Position numbers and translations under genes: made by a program. A model generated the notes under the pieces. That model ran no database searches. It was not told the DNA's origin and saw nothing but the letters and a program-made list of their open reading frames with translations. Of a stretch of 64,000 bases of DNA, positions 23,199 through 33,084 are shown piece after piece. The stretch's first letter is position 1, and every line of letters starts with the position of its first letter. The stretch covers positions 2,232,001 to 2,296,000 of the forward strand of contig NZ_CP010975.1 in assembly GCF_000981765.1 (NCBI RefSeq), read 5' to 3'. The stretch comes from Kangiella geojedonensis. GTDB taxonomy: Bacteria > Pseudomonadota > Gammaproteobacteria > Enterobacterales > Kangiellaceae.

Positions 23199-24284
23199 AT
23201 GGTCATAACATTCAGCATTTGCGTTGCCGTTATCGTGCTATGCACCCTAATACCGCTGTCTCGCAATGCTAAGTGGTGGGTTCGTGCTTTTGATTTTCCT
23301 CGACTGCAGCTGGCCATAGCCTGCATGATACTTTTACTCACCGAAATTCTATTACTCGATCTCTCTAATTTTTCCAGCTGGATATTATTGTTAACGACAG
23401 TTGCTTGCTTTACTTATCAAGCCTGGTGGATCTTTCCTTACACAAAACTCACTAAACCAGAAGTTAAATCATCAAGCTCACAGCAACGTTCCACGATAAG
23501 CATTGTGACTGCCAATGTCTTAATGACCAACCGCAATGCACGAAAGTTAATTGATATCATTAGACAGTATGACCCTGATATTATCGTTACTCTTGAAACG
23601 AATGACTGGTGGCAGTCTCACCTCGATAAATTGGAAGATATCTACCCCCATACGGTGAAATGCCCTCTGGAAAACCTTTACGGCATGCATGTCTACTCTA
23701 AGCTCACTCTTGAGAATGCTGAAGTACAGTATCTGGTGGAAGAGAATATTCCCTCGATTCACGCTCAAGCCGTCTTAGATAGCAGCGATAAAGTTCGTCT
23801 TCACTTTCTCCATCCAGCACCGCCTAGCCCTACAGAAAACGAAGAATCCGCTGAACGAGATGCGGAGCTGGTTATGGTGGCAAAAAATATCGAAGAAACG
23901 TGTGACAAAAGTCAGCCAATTATTGTTACTGGCGATATGAATGATGTCGCTTGGTCAAGAACCACTCGATTATTCCGAAAAATAAGCGGATTACTCGATC
24001 CTAGAATTGGCCGTGGCATGTTTAATACCTTTCATGCCAAGTACTGGCTCATGCGCTGGCCGCTTGACCACCTTTTCCACAGCGAACACTTTACGCTTGA
24101 TAAGATCACGCGGTTGCCATCTTATGGCTCAGACCATTTCGCACTCTATACACAGCTGAGTTTAGAGCCGAACAAAGCACCGGCTCAGTCTGGAGTTGAT
24201 AAAGAAGATGGCGATGACCAACTGGCTGAATCTATAATGGCTGAGCAAAATGCTTCCAGCCATAATGTTCACAACCCTACTTGA
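23199..24284 (+). CDS. Membrane-anchored endonuclease/exonuclease/phosphatase-family protein
   Basis: 361 aa. About three hydrophobic helices in residues 1-75, then an EEP-fold domain (about 95-325). Family motifs are visible: TANVLMTNRN, DPDIIVTLETNDWW (metal-binding Glu), VTGDMNDVAWS and the terminal YGSDHFAL (catalytic Asp-His). The layout resembles E. coli YafD and similar proteins whose substrate is unknown; nuclease or phosphodiesterase activity facing the periplasm is possible. The C-terminal 40 residues are charged and probably disordered. Start ATG at 23199 chosen because it begins the first helix. Confidence 0.8.
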   Translation: MVITFSICVAVIVLCTLIPLSRNAKWWVRAFDFPRLQLAIACMILLLTEILLLDLSNFSSWILLLTTVACFTYQAWWIFPYTKLTKPEVKSSSSQQRSTISIVTANVLMTNRNARKLIDIIRQYDPDIIVTLETNDWWQSHLDKLEDIYPHTVKCPLENLYGMHVYSKLTLENAEVQYLVEENIPSIHAQAVLDSSDKVRLHFLHPAPPSPTENEESAERDAELVMVAKNIEETCDKSQPIIVTGDMNDVAWSRTTRLFRKISGLLDPRIGRGMFNTFHAKYWLMRWPLDHLFHSEHFTLDKITRLPSYGSDHFALYTQLSLEPNKAPAQSGVDKEDGDDQLAESIMAEQNASSHNVHNPT

Positions 24285-24303
24285 GTCTGTAAAGCCCTAC
24301 AGC

Positions 24304-24696
24304 CTATTTTGCTAACTTAGCCCCCAGCCAAGCAAATGGCACAAAGACCAGAAGGTCGACAACCATAAACCATAGTGGATGTGGGATCATGACTAGGTTC
24401 ATGATGCCCCCAGCCAAAAAGAAGATCCCACAAACCGTTCCGAGCAGTAGCTTTCTAGAAGGCGTTATTTTGCTGCACACAAAGCCCGCAATAAAAGAAC
24501 CCACAAGATGCGCAATAATTACCGTAATAAACGCATCAACCGGCAACGACGAAACGTACTCTGCAAAAGCACTTTTATCTTCCATACTCAAATTTTCTGG
24601 CCACGGATAACGAACCATATTAATGGACTCGATACCGTAAATGATTAAGCCACCAACTAGCACCCCCACAATCACCGCTAATATTTGTTTACCCAT
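24304..24696 (-). CDS. Small four-helix membrane protein, unknown function
   Basis: 130 aa with about four hydrophobic helices (residues 3-22, 55-78, 83-104, 107-128). The first helix is Gly-rich (VIVGVLVGGLIIYGIE). No family recognised with certainty. Its ATG overlaps the stop of the upstream gene (TAATG), so it is translationally coupled to the secreted protein at 24696-25202. Confidence 0.7.
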   Translation of the reverse strand: MGKQILAVIVGVLVGGLIIYGIESINMVRYPWPENLSMEDKSAFAEYVSSLPVDAFITVIIAHLVGSFIAGFVCSKITPSRKLLLGTVCGIFFLAGGIMNLVMIPHPLWFMVVDLLVFVPFAWLGAKLAK

Positions 24697-25202
24697 TACG
24701 ACTCTCCCGCTTTCTTCTTATATAAACCGTCAAATATAACTTTCCAGCTTTCCCCATTATCCGTTGATACTGACCATACTTGCCTGACAGTATCACCATT
24801 AGGTGTCCAACTGATGGTATTCATGACGTCGCCACCTTTGCCTTTCGTCACTCCAGACATGACCATAGAATCACCTTCCTTACCGCCATTCAATTCCAGT
24901 AAAGTTCCAGTATTATCGACCCAGGTTTGGTGCCACTGCTTCTTAGTCCGATCATAAATATTATAGCTATGGCCTATATTGCCACTCGCCCCACGCCAGT
25001 TTTCTTGCAGACTACAACCGCCTAGAATTTTCTCAATTTTATTCTCACCGACCTTCTTCCCTTTTGGATTAAATACTTCCCATTCACCCATCCAAAAATC
25101 AAACTGACGATATTCCTCGCTGGAACAAGGTGGTTGTTTTTGTTCAGCAGAATTCGCTATAAAGCTGGTTAGCAGTAATACGGTTGTTATTAGGTATTTC
25201 AT
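24696..25202 (-). CDS. Secreted DUF1579-like protein
   Basis: 168 aa with a signal peptide (about 1-18, ending SFIANSA). The mature part begins with Cys- and Trp-rich sequence: QFDFWMGEWEVFNPKGK, then GGCSLQENWRG and KQWHQTWVDNTGTLLEL. This pattern resembles DUF1579 and related calycin-like beta-barrel proteins found as single periplasmic domains. Function unknown. The next gene overlaps its stop codon, so the pair forms a two-gene operon. Confidence 0.72.
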   Translation of the reverse strand: MKYLITTVLLLTSFIANSAEQKQPPCSSEEYRQFDFWMGEWEVFNPKGKKVGENKIEKILGGCSLQENWRGASGNIGHSYNIYDRTKKQWHQTWVDNTGTLLELNGGKEGDSMVMSGVTKGKGGDVMNTISWTPNGDTVRQVWSVSTDNGESWKVIFDGLYKKKAGES

Positions 25203-25241
25203 GTGCTCTCCTTTTTCTCATATTGTTATGTTATATGTTCA

Positions 25242-25654
25242 TTTTCTTTGCTTGTCCAAAGAAAACGAACCAAAAGAAACGACACCCCGGTCGCTTGGCC
25301 TTCGGCTTCCTTCCGTTTCTCGTAATAATTGGCGCATTTGACAACTCGCTACGCTCAAACATTCAAATGCTTTATTTCCAATTATTACTGCGATACTCAG
25401 CAAGCTCTAAGGGGTAACCGAGAGCACAAACTTATAGCGCCACTTTCCCTTTATATTTAGCTGAGTGAACTTAAAGTCATAGCAATTCAAATCATGGAGG
25501 ATTTGAATAGTTAAATTCAGCACATGGAAGTGCTGTATTTAACGGTGCGTATAGTGACTTGAAGTTCTTGAAGGTAGTCATTCATTTGAATGACCTAAAT
25601 ATAGGGGTGGACTTCTTTTGGTTACTTTTTCTTGTCCACGCAAGAAAAAGTAAC
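25242..25654. repeat. Multi-hairpin non-coding element
   Basis: At least six strong inverted repeats in tandem: TTTTCTTTG/CAAAGAAAA (25242-25265); an 11-bp stem GTAATAATTGG/CCAATTATTAC (25322-25388) enclosing GCATTTG/CAAATGC; ATTCAAATC/GATTTGAAT (25485-25508); a 12-bp stem with one T-T mismatch (25511-25542); GTCATTCA/TGAATGAC (25577-25594); and a perfect 14-bp stem GTTACTTTTTCTTG/CAAGAAAAAGTAAC (25621-25654). The first and last share the core TTCTTG-TCCA. This looks like a mosaic intergenic repeat of the REP/MITE kind or a structured RNA. Confidence 0.6.
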
Positions 25655-25728
25655 TCGCTGAGTAGCGACAACACTCTCTATCAAACTAAGCTTTTATCCA
25701 CAAACATAGTTCTAAACGAGGTGACAAC

Positions 25729-25756
25729 AAAAAAGGGAGCCTAAGCTCCCTTTTTT
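25729..25756 (-). terminator. Intrinsic terminator of pnp
   Basis: Stem AAAAAAGGGAGC / GCTCCCTTTTTT with loop CTAA; works on both strands. 18 bases after the pnp stop. Confidence 0.9.
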
Positions 25757-25773
25757 ATAGAACGAGTAAATGA

Positions 25774-27894
25774 TTACTCTTGACCAGCTGGCGCTTCTTC
25801 TTGCGCTGGTGGGTCAATCAAAGCTTTCATACTAAGACGGATACGACCTTGGCGATCGACCTCTAGTACTTTAACTTTAACAATATCACCTTCTTTCAAG
25901 TAGTCAGTTACTTTATTCACGCGCTCATGAGCGATTTGTGAAATATGTACTAGACCATCTTTTCCTGGAGTAATTTGAACGAATGCACCGAAGTCTGCTA
26001 AACGAACGACTTTGCCTTCAAATTCCATTCCAGCGGTGATTTCCATAGTAATCATTTCGATACGGCGAACTGCTTCTGCGGCACCTTCAGAGTCGCTTGA
26101 AGCGACTTTAACCGTACCGTCATCTTCGATTTCAATCGTAGCACCAGTTTCTTCAGTTAGGGCACGGATAGTTGAACCACCTTTACCAATAACTTCAGAG
26201 ATTTTGTCTACTGGGATCTTGATCGCAGTGATACGTGGAGCATGCTCAGAAATATCTTCACGAGGCTTATCAATCGCTTCGTTCATGACGTTCAAGATAT
26301 GTAAGCGGCCACCTTGTGCTTGGTGAAGTGCTTTTTCCATGATTTCTTGAGTAATACCGTCAATCTTGATGTCCATTTGAAGTGCTGTAATACCATTAGA
26401 GGTACCCGCAACTTTAAAGTCCATATCACCAAGGTGGTCTTCGTCACCTAAGATGTCAGAAAGAACAACAAAGTTGTCGCCTTCTTTGACCAAGCCCATC
26501 GCGATACCAGCAACAGGTGCTTTCATTGGTACACCAGCGTCCATTAACGCTAATGAAGTACCACAGACAGACGCCATTGAGCTAGAACCGTTTGATTCCG
26601 TGATTTCAGATACTACACGCAATGTGTATGGGAATTCAGCGATGGTTGGAACCATAGCAAGAACACCACGCTTCGCTAAACGGCCATGACCGATTTCGCG
26701 ACGTTTTGGAGAACCCATGAAACCAGTTTCGCCCACACAGTATGGAGGGAAGTTATAGTGCATCATGAAGTGATCTTTAGCGTCACCCATAATGCTGTCT
26801 TTAATCTGTGCATCACGCTCAGTACCTAAAGTTGCAACAACTAGGGCCTGAGTTTCACCACGAGTAAAAATCGCAGAACCGTGAGTACGTGGAAGAACAC
26901 CCGTGCGGATATCCAATGCGCGAACCATATCAGGTTCACGGCCATCAATACGTGGCTCACCAGAAACGATTCGAGTACGAACCACTTCTTTTTCGATATC
27001 GTGGAAAACTTCTTTAACTTCTTCAGCAGAAGGCTGGCCTTCTTCGTCGCCCGCTAATGCTTCTACAGCCTCAGCAGATAACTCGTTAATTTTGTCATAA
27101 CGCTCAGCTTTGTCCGCGATTTGATACGCCTCAACAATTGCGCCGTGCATTTTTTCTTTTACGGCGTCGTATAAAGCAGTATTTTTCTCTGGAGCAGTCC
27201 AATCCCAAGCAGGCTTACCCGCTTCGGCTTGTAATTCTTTAATTGCCTGAATCGCGACTTGTAACTCTTGGTGACCATACATAACAGCGCCAAGCATCAC
27301 GTTTTCAGGTAACTCGTCAGCTTCTGACTCAACCATCAGTACCGCTTTATCAGTACCAGCAACCATTAAATCTAACTTTGAGTTTTCCATGTCAGTTGTT
27401 GATGGGTTTAATGCATATTCACCATCAATATAACCAACGCGCGCCGCACCAATCGGGCCAGCGAATGGAATACCAGAAATTGCCAATGCCGCAGATGCAC
27501 CAATCATTGATGGTACTGCTGGATCAACTTCTGGGTTAATTGAAACGATAGTAATAACAACCTGAACTTCGTTCAAAAAGCCTTCTGGGAAAAGAGGACG
27601 TAACGGACGGTCAATTAAACGAGCCGTTAACGTTTCTTCGTCCGACGGACGACCTTCACGCTTCAAGAAGCCGCCTGGGATTTTACCCGCAGCGTATGTT
27701 TTCTCTTGGTAGTTTACTGTTAGCGGGAAGAAACCTTGTCCTTCTTTCGCTTCCTTCTTACCAACCACCGTTACAAATGCGGTAGTTCCTTCGACGTCGA
27801 CGATGACTGCACCAGATGCCTGACGAGCTACGCGACCAGTTTCGATAGTGACTTCGCGGCCACCGTATTGAAAAGATTTTTTTGTATAATCCAC
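25774..27894 (-). CDS. pnp: Polynucleotide phosphorylase
   Basis: 3'-5' phosphorolytic exoribonuclease and degradosome component. 706 aa: two RNase PH domains (about 10-150 and 310-540) flank an all-alpha segment, then a KH domain (about 555-612, with [10 protein letters not shown]) and an S1 domain (about 622-690). It starts with GTG at 27894 ([12 protein letters not shown]), AGGA upstream. It follows rpsO across a terminator, as in E. coli, where the rpsO-pnp leader is the target of RNase III and PNPase autoregulation. Confidence 0.98.
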   Translation of the reverse strand: MDYTKKSFQYGGREVTIETGRVARQASGAVIVDVEGTTAFVTVVGKKEAKEGQGFFPLTVNYQEKTYAAGKIPGGFLKREGRPSDEETLTARLIDRPLRPLFPEGFLNEVQVVITIVSINPEVDPAVPSMIGASAALAISGIPFAGPIGAARVGYIDGEYALNPSTTDMENSKLDLMVAGTDKAVLMVESEADELPENVMLGAVMYGHQELQVAIQAIKELQAEAGKPAWDWTAPEKNTALYDAVKEKMHGAIVEAYQIADKAERYDKINELSAEAVEALAGDEEGQPSAEEVKEVFHDIEKEVVRTRIVSGEPRIDGREPDMVRALDIRTGVLPRTHGSAIFTRGETQALVVATLGTERDAQIKDSIMGDAKDHFMMHYNFPPYCVGETGFMGSPKRREIGHGRLAKRGVLAMVPTIAEFPYTLRVVSEITESNGSSSMASVCGTSLALMDAGVPMKAPVAGIAMGLVKEGDNFVVLSDILGDEDHLGDMDFKVAGTSNGITALQMDIKIDGITQEIMEKALHQAQGGRLHILNVMNEAIDKPREDISEHAPRITAIKIPVDKISEVIGKGGSTIRALTEETGATIEIEDDGTVKVASSDSEGAAEAVRRIEMITMEITAGMEFEGKVVRLADFGAFVQITPGKDGLVHISQIAHERVNKVTDYLKEGDIVKVKVLEVDRQGRIRLSMKALIDPPAQEEAPAGQE

Positions 27895-27965
27895 AATATT
27901 TTCCTATTTTTAGTTACTTGGGCTTATTTACCCTCTTGCCCTCAGAACCCACATCGTCTGAAAGC

Positions 27966-27996
27966 AAACAAAAAAGGGGCCTTGAAAGGCCCCTTT
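27966..27996 (-). terminator. rpsO terminator (between rpsO and pnp)
   Basis: AAAGGGGCC / GGCCCCTTT stem, 6-base loop, then a T run in the minus direction. It lies directly after rpsO, so pnp needs read-through or its own promoter. Confidence 0.88.
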
Positions 27997-28003
27997 AATT
28001 TTT

Positions 28004-28273
28004 TTAGCGACGCAGACCCAGCTTTTTAATTAAGTCTGAGTAACGGCTATGATCTTTACGCTTCAAGTAGTCAAGCAGTTTACGACGCTGGCTTACCATG
28101 CGTAACAAACCGCGACGTGAGTGGTGGTCATGCTTGTGTGCCTTGAAGTGGTCTTGCAAGTGGTTGATTTGCGCTGATAGCAATGCAACCTGAACTTCTG
28201 GAGAACCTGTATCGCCTTCACCGCGACCATGTTCTTGTACGATTTCTGCTTTCTTTTCTGCACTTAGTGACAT
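28004..28273 (-). CDS. rpsO: 30S ribosomal protein S15
   Basis: Primary 16S rRNA-binding protein of the central domain. I start at the ATG at 28273 ([12 protein letters not shown]), which gives exactly 89 residues, the family length; a longer in-frame extension upstream has no support. Conserved [18 protein letters not shown] and [22 protein letters not shown] are present. Confidence 0.98.
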   Translation of the reverse strand: MSLSAEKKAEIVQEHGRGEGDTGSPEVQVALLSAQINHLQDHFKAHKHDHHSRRGLLRMVSQRRKLLDYLKRKDHSRYSDLIKKLGLRR

Positions 28274-28461
28274 AGTTTGTATCTCCAATTTTGAGTGAGT
28301 CCACTCAGTGTTTACGTACGAACCAGCCAATCACTAATTCAGCCAGTTCAATGAATGCGCGATTGTACCCTAATTCAAACCCTTACAGCAAGTAAAATTC
28401 CATACTCGGGATTCTTGCTAGGCCTTTATTTACGAGGTTTTTTGCTAAAAACTGATATTGT

Positions 28462-29013
28462 CTATTGGTTCGCAACTGAACGTAGACGAAGTTGTGGGTT
28501 TTGCTCACGACAATTATGCAAAAATTGCTCAAAACAGGTCTCTGTTTCTGCCAGTTTTTCACGTAATCGGTGGCCACCATCAAAAATGTGCAAATCGGCT
28601 TTTGCCGCACTGGCAAAACGAATCACGTTTTCAACAGGAACGATGTCATCCTGCCAACCGTGAACAACGGTCACAGGGCAGTCTAATTTTTCCAGTTCGG
28701 CTTCGGCATAACCGTCCATATAGACTGCTGGAGAAATCAAGAAAAGTCCCATCGGCTCATTATTGAGCCCAGCAACAGCCGACACATAGCCGCCCATGCT
28801 GGTTCCTACCAAAATATAGGGACGTGACAAATTCAATAAGTAATTATTCAACTTCGTCACTCTCTCATTGGTAGGTAAGCGACGGTAATCTAAAGACTCA
28901 ACATCGAATCCATTGCTTTCGCATACTTTCGACAATGCTTGTATTCGGCTTCCCTTAGGACCCGACACTTTGCCGTGCGAGAAAATGACTAAAGGTTTCA
29001 CAACTGGGTTCAT
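28462..29013 (-). CDS. Small alpha/beta hydrolase
   Basis: 183 aa alpha/beta hydrolase of the dienelactone-hydrolase/KANL3-like kind, substrate unknown. Nucleophile elbow GTSMGGY with S72; acid D122 or D123 in VVHGWQDDIVP; H148 in DGGHRL; oxyanion region FSHGKVSGPKG near the start. ATG at 29013, only 7 bases after truB, so co-transcribed with it. It separates truB from rpsO, which are adjacent in most gammaproteobacteria. Confidence 0.8.
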   Translation of the reverse strand: MNPVVKPLVIFSHGKVSGPKGSRIQALSKVCESNGFDVESLDYRRLPTNERVTKLNNYLLNLSRPYILVGTSMGGYVSAVAGLNNEPMGLFLISPAVYMDGYAEAELEKLDCPVTVVHGWQDDIVPVENVIRFASAAKADLHIFDGGHRLREKLAETETCFEQFLHNCREQNPQLRLRSVANQ

Positions 29014-29020
29014 ACGATTT

Positions 29021-29938
29021 CTAGCTCGTTTGTTTTATCAATCGGCGAGGGGCTACTTTGCCATCATCGTCGATACAACCGATTCCTAAAAAACCCTCTG
29101 GGTCTTTTAGAATAAATTCTTCCTCTTGCGGCATACCGCTAAGCTGTACGGCTTGGCCCAAACGTATGTAATACGCCTGATCACTGTCTAACTCGACAAT
29201 GGGCAAATGATGCAACGCCTTCTCAAGAGGTAATAATAATTCGTCCATGGCAAGCTTTTCATCGGCTTGCTTCATCGTCTCTAACTGAGCCAAGCTGACA
29301 CAATCATCTAGTTGCAAGTGACTAACCGCGGTACGCCGTAGTTCCTGCACATGTGCGCCACAACCTAACTCATCCCCCATATCTTCGACCAAATTTCTGA
29401 TATAAGTTCCCTTGGAACAGTGAACATCAAGCTCAAACTCATCACTTTCAAAGCGCACTATATCAATGGAGTGAATAGTCACTTCGCGTGCTTCCCGCTC
29501 CACTTCTATACCTTGGCGTGCCAGCTTATAAAGAGGCACACCATCTTTTTTTAAGGCCGAATACATTGAAGGAACTTGGCTGATAGTACCTTTGAATTGT
29601 TGCACTACCTTTACAAGTTCTTCTTCGGTGACATTAACCGGCTTTTCTTCAACGACCTCACCTTCTCGATCAGCCGTTGTTGTTTTCTGCCCCATTTTTG
29701 CTATCACACGATATTTTTTATCGGCATTAAGCAAAAAGTGAGAAAATTTCGTTCCTTCGCCAAAACATATTGGTAAAACACCCGTAGCAATAGGATCCAA
29801 AGCCCCAGTATGGCCAGCTTTCTGGGCGAAATACAAAAACTTTGCCTGCTGCAAAGCCTTGTTTGACGTCATATCGGTGGGTTTATCTAACAATAAAATA
29901 CCCGTAATATCGCGACCGCGCTTACGTCGTCTTGCCAT
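29021..29938 (-). CDS. truB: tRNA pseudouridine-55 synthase
   Basis: Makes pseudouridine 55 in the T loop of tRNAs. 305 aa; catalytic D48 in GHTGALDPIATGVLP; conserved YSALKKDGVPLYKLAR and the C-terminal PUA-like region are present. 27 bases after rbfA. Confidence 0.97.
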   Translation of the reverse strand: MARRRKRGRDITGILLLDKPTDMTSNKALQQAKFLYFAQKAGHTGALDPIATGVLPICFGEGTKFSHFLLNADKKYRVIAKMGQKTTTADREGEVVEEKPVNVTEEELVKVVQQFKGTISQVPSMYSALKKDGVPLYKLARQGIEVEREAREVTIHSIDIVRFESDEFELDVHCSKGTYIRNLVEDMGDELGCGAHVQELRRTAVSHLQLDDCVSLAQLETMKQADEKLAMDELLLPLEKALHHLPIVELDSDQAYYIRLGQAVQLSGMPQEEEFILKDPEGFLGIGCIDDDGKVAPRRLIKQTS

Positions 29939-29965
29939 TGGTTACTCCGGAACTACAGGAAAAGC

Positions 29966-30367
29966 TTAGGAATGATCGTCTTTATCAGACGTGTCTTGCT
30001 TGCCAGCCGCTTTTTTATCTTCCGACCGGGCTTTCTCAATCAGGCTCGTCATCCGCTGGCCTTCTTGAATTGACTTGTCAAAGAAAAACCGTAAGGCAGG
30101 CACACTACGCATACGCATTTCTTTTGCTAGTTTTGAACGCAAAAAGCCTGCAGCTCCACGCACGACTTCTAAAGCTTCTTCGATCTCTTCCTTCTCATCT
30201 TTGCCCAAAAAGGTTACAAAGACTTTAGCATTCTGAAGATCGCTAGAAACTTCAACCGCCGAAACGGTCGCTAAACCCAAACGGGGATCTTTCATTTCGC
30301 GTTGAAAGACCAGAGCCAGCTCACGCTGGATCTGGTCGGCAACTCGATTAGCTCTTGCTTGCGACAT
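29966..30367 (-). CDS. rbfA: Ribosome-binding factor A
   Basis: KH-fold 30S maturation factor needed for 16S rRNA processing, especially in the cold. 133 aa. N-terminal RVADQIQRELALVFQREMKDPRLG and the KH core AKVFVTFLG are typical. The C-terminal tail is charged. Standard place between infB and truB. Confidence 0.96.
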   Translation of the reverse strand: MSQARANRVADQIQRELALVFQREMKDPRLGLATVSAVEVSSDLQNAKVFVTFLGKDEKEEIEEALEVVRGAAGFLRSKLAKEMRMRSVPALRFFFDKSIQEGQRMTSLIEKARSEDKKAAGKQDTSDKDDHS

Positions 30368-30401
30368 TTAATCTCTCGCCACTAATGGATACAGTTATGG
30401 T

Positions 30402-33047
30402 TTAAAGGCTACGTTTTACTTCAACGATTTGGAACACCTCGATCTGATCACCAGGCTTCACATCATTGTAGTTCTTAACGCCAATACCACACTCCATATC
30501 TTTACGAACTTCCTGCACATCATCCTTAAAACGACGAAGTGATTCTAGTTCACCTTCATAAATAACCACATTGTCACGCAGTACGCGGATAGGATTATTA
30601 CGCTTAACAACACCTTCTGTCACCATACAACCAGCGATAGCACCAAGTTTTGGTGACTTAAAGACGTCACGAACTTCTGCTAAGCCGATGATTTCTTGAC
30701 GCGACTCAGGTGATAACATACCACTTAAGGCTGCTTTCACTTCTTCAATCGCTTCATAAATCACGCTGTAATAGCGAATTTCAACCGCATCGCGTTCCGC
30801 GATTTTTCGAGCAGTAGCATCTGCACGAACGTTGAAACCAATAATGATGGCATTTGACGCAGCCGCTAGTGAAACGTCTGTTTCTTTGATACCACCCACG
30901 CCACTCGAAATCACTTTAACTTCAACTTCTTCAGTCGCGAAGTCAGTTAATGATTTGCTTAACGCTTCTACAGAGCCTTGTACGTCAGCTTTGATGATAA
31001 CGTTTAACTGTTGCAACTCATCGCTGCTACCCATGTTAGCAAACATGTTTTCAAGTTTCGCTTTTTGCTGGCGAGCTTGGAATTCTTCACGCTGCTTCAT
31101 TTCACGACGTTCAGCAATATCTCGTGCCGTACGTTCGTCAGCAACCACAGTCGCTTCATCACCTGCCACCGGTACGCCAGAAAGGCCTAACACCTCGACA
31201 GGAATCGATGGACCCGCAGTATCAATAGCCTGACCATTTTCATCCAATAAAGCACGAACACGACCATAGTGAGTACCCGCTAATAGGATATCACCTTGGT
31301 TAAGCTGACCTTTTTGAACCAATACAGAAGCAATCGCACCGCGACCTTTGTCCAAGCGGGCTTCAATGACGAAACCTTTCGCAGCACCTTCGTCAACGGC
31401 TGTTAACTCAAGAACTTCAGACTGAAGCAAGATTGACTCTAAGAGGTCATCAATACCTTCGCCTGACTTGGCAGATACATGTACAAACTGAACATCACCA
31501 CCCCAATCTTCTGGGATAACGTCATGTTGTGACAATTCGTTCTTAACACGATCTGGATCAGCTTCTGGCTTATCAATTTTGTTGACCGCTACGATCATTG
31601 GAACGCCTGCTGCTTTTGCGTGCTGTACCGCTTCAACGGTTTGTGGCATAACGCCATCATCAGCCGCAACAATCAAAATCACGATATCTGTTACTTCTGC
31701 ACCACGAGCACGCATTGACGTAAATGCCGCGTGACCCGGTGTATCGAGGAACGTTACCATACCACGATCAGTTTCAACGTGATAAGCACCAATATGCTGT
31801 GTAATACCACCGGCTTCGCCAGTCGCAACATGGCTTGCACGGATATAATCAAGTAATGATGTCTTACCATGATCAACGTGACCCATAATAGTCACTACTG
31901 GAGCGCGAGGTTTACCTTCGCCATCTTCAGTCATTGCTTCAGAAAGAGCTGCCTCTTCCATCGCGTTTTCATTAACTAGTACTGGCTTATGACCCATTTC
32001 TTCAACAATCAAACTAGCTGTTTCTTGATCGATTGATTGATTAACAGTCGCCATAACACCAACTTTCATCATCGCTTTCATCAGCTCAGGCGCTTTCACT
32101 GCCATTGCTTTAGCGAGATCACCCACGGTAATCGCTTCAGGAATTTCCACATCGTGAACGATAGTGTCCGTTGGCTTTTTGAAACCGTGTTTTTTCATAT
32201 TGTCAGGAGCCTGATAAACTTTTTTCTTATGAGTGACGCCGCGCTTATTTTTACCGTCATAAGCACCTGCTACGAGATCCACATCGGATGATTTTTTCTT
32301 GCCTTTCTTCTTCTTCTTTCTGCCACGATTTGATTTTTCTTCAAAATCACGTAGTGACATAGGCTTAGCAGGCTTGTCAGGATCAGCTTTAACCACTTTC
32401 TCTTCTGGCTCTTGCTTTTCTTCAAGCTGCTTTTCAATTTTCTTCTTAACTTTATCAGTCGCCTGCTCTTTCTTTGGAGCCTTAGCTTTAGACTCTTTTC
32501 CTTTAGATTGAGGCGCCTCCGATTTACTATCACTTTTCGCTTCCTCAGCTTTACGCTTAGCTTCTTCTTCAGCTTTACGTTTCGCTTCAGCAGCTTCTTT
32601 CTCTTTACGTTCGGCTTCTTCTTTCGCCTTTTTCTCAGCTTCTTCTTTCGCTTTACGCTCAGCTTCTTCAGCCTGACGCTTAGCTTCTTCTGCTTCTCTT
32701 GCCTTAGCTTCTTCTTCCTCAGCAAGCTGCTTAATTTCTTCGCTAGAACGTTTTACATAGGTGCGTTTTTTCTTCACCGCAACCTGAACAGATTTCTTTT
32801 TACCTTCTGAGCTTGTCACACTTAAGGTACTTTTTTTAGTACGGCTTAACGTGATTTTTCGTGGACCCGTTGATTCATCGCCACCATGCGACTTTTGCAA
32901 ATAGGCCAACAACGACTTCTTTTGCTCTTCTGTAATGGTTTCGTCTGCACTTTTTATTTTAGAACCAGCCGCACTCAACTGCTCCAGTAGTTTTTCCACT
33001 GGAGTGTTTAGAGTATCGGCAAATTGTTTTACTGTAGTATCTGACAT
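30402..33047 (-). CDS. infB: Translation initiation factor IF-2
   Basis: GTPase that brings fMet-tRNA to the 30S subunit. 881 aa. N-terminal IF2-N domain (about 1-52), then about 230 residues of highly charged Lys/Glu/Ala coiled-coil-like repeats, a second IF2-N domain (about 303-355), the G domain with G1 GHVDHGKT at 389-396, then domains II-IV. Conserved DTPGHAAF and NKIDKPEAD are present. The charged repeat is typical of IF-2 but creates long false reading frames on the other strand. Confidence 0.98.
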   Translation of the reverse strand: MSDTTVKQFADTLNTPVEKLLEQLSAAGSKIKSADETITEEQKKSLLAYLQKSHGGDESTGPRKITLSRTKKSTLSVTSSEGKKKSVQVAVKKKRTYVKRSSEEIKQLAEEEEAKAREAEEAKRQAEEAERKAKEEAEKKAKEEAERKEKEAAEAKRKAEEEAKRKAEEAKSDSKSEAPQSKGKESKAKAPKKEQATDKVKKKIEKQLEEKQEPEEKVVKADPDKPAKPMSLRDFEEKSNRGRKKKKKGKKKSSDVDLVAGAYDGKNKRGVTHKKKVYQAPDNMKKHGFKKPTDTIVHDVEIPEAITVGDLAKAMAVKAPELMKAMMKVGVMATVNQSIDQETASLIVEEMGHKPVLVNENAMEEAALSEAMTEDGEGKPRAPVVTIMGHVDHGKTSLLDYIRASHVATGEAGGITQHIGAYHVETDRGMVTFLDTPGHAAFTSMRARGAEVTDIVILIVAADDGVMPQTVEAVQHAKAAGVPMIVAVNKIDKPEADPDRVKNELSQHDVIPEDWGGDVQFVHVSAKSGEGIDDLLESILLQSEVLELTAVDEGAAKGFVIEARLDKGRGAIASVLVQKGQLNQGDILLAGTHYGRVRALLDENGQAIDTAGPSIPVEVLGLSGVPVAGDEATVVADERTARDIAERREMKQREEFQARQQKAKLENMFANMGSSDELQQLNVIIKADVQGSVEALSKSLTDFATEEVEVKVISSGVGGIKETDVSLAAASNAIIIGFNVRADATARKIAERDAVEIRYYSVIYEAIEEVKAALSGMLSPESRQEIIGLAEVRDVFKSPKLGAIAGCMVTEGVVKRNNPIRVLRDNVVIYEGELESLRRFKDDVQEVRKDMECGIGVKNYNDVKPGDQIEVFQIVEVKRSL

Positions 33048-33084
33048 TTAGTCTCCCCGCTTAAAGTTATTCTTGCTCCCAGAT

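Larger units (their letters stand above)
25203..25773. other. 571-base gap before pnp 3' end
   Basis: Contains the multi-hairpin element (25242-25654) and the pnp terminator (25729-25756). Short reading frames occur (for example a 77-codon plus-strand frame starting at 25184) but they run through the hairpins and I do not call them genes. Confidence 0.65.

Noticed and set aside
25184-25744. Short plus-strand frames with a hydrophobic start in the 571-base gap
   Set aside because: They run through the hairpin element, change character along the frame and have no ribosome site.
32270-32810. Long reading frames of Lys/Arg- or Phe/Leu/Ser-rich sequence overlapping infB on both strands
   Set aside because: They are shadows of the Lys/Glu/Ala repeat in the IF-2 N-terminus; composition is extreme and no ribosome site or domain is present.
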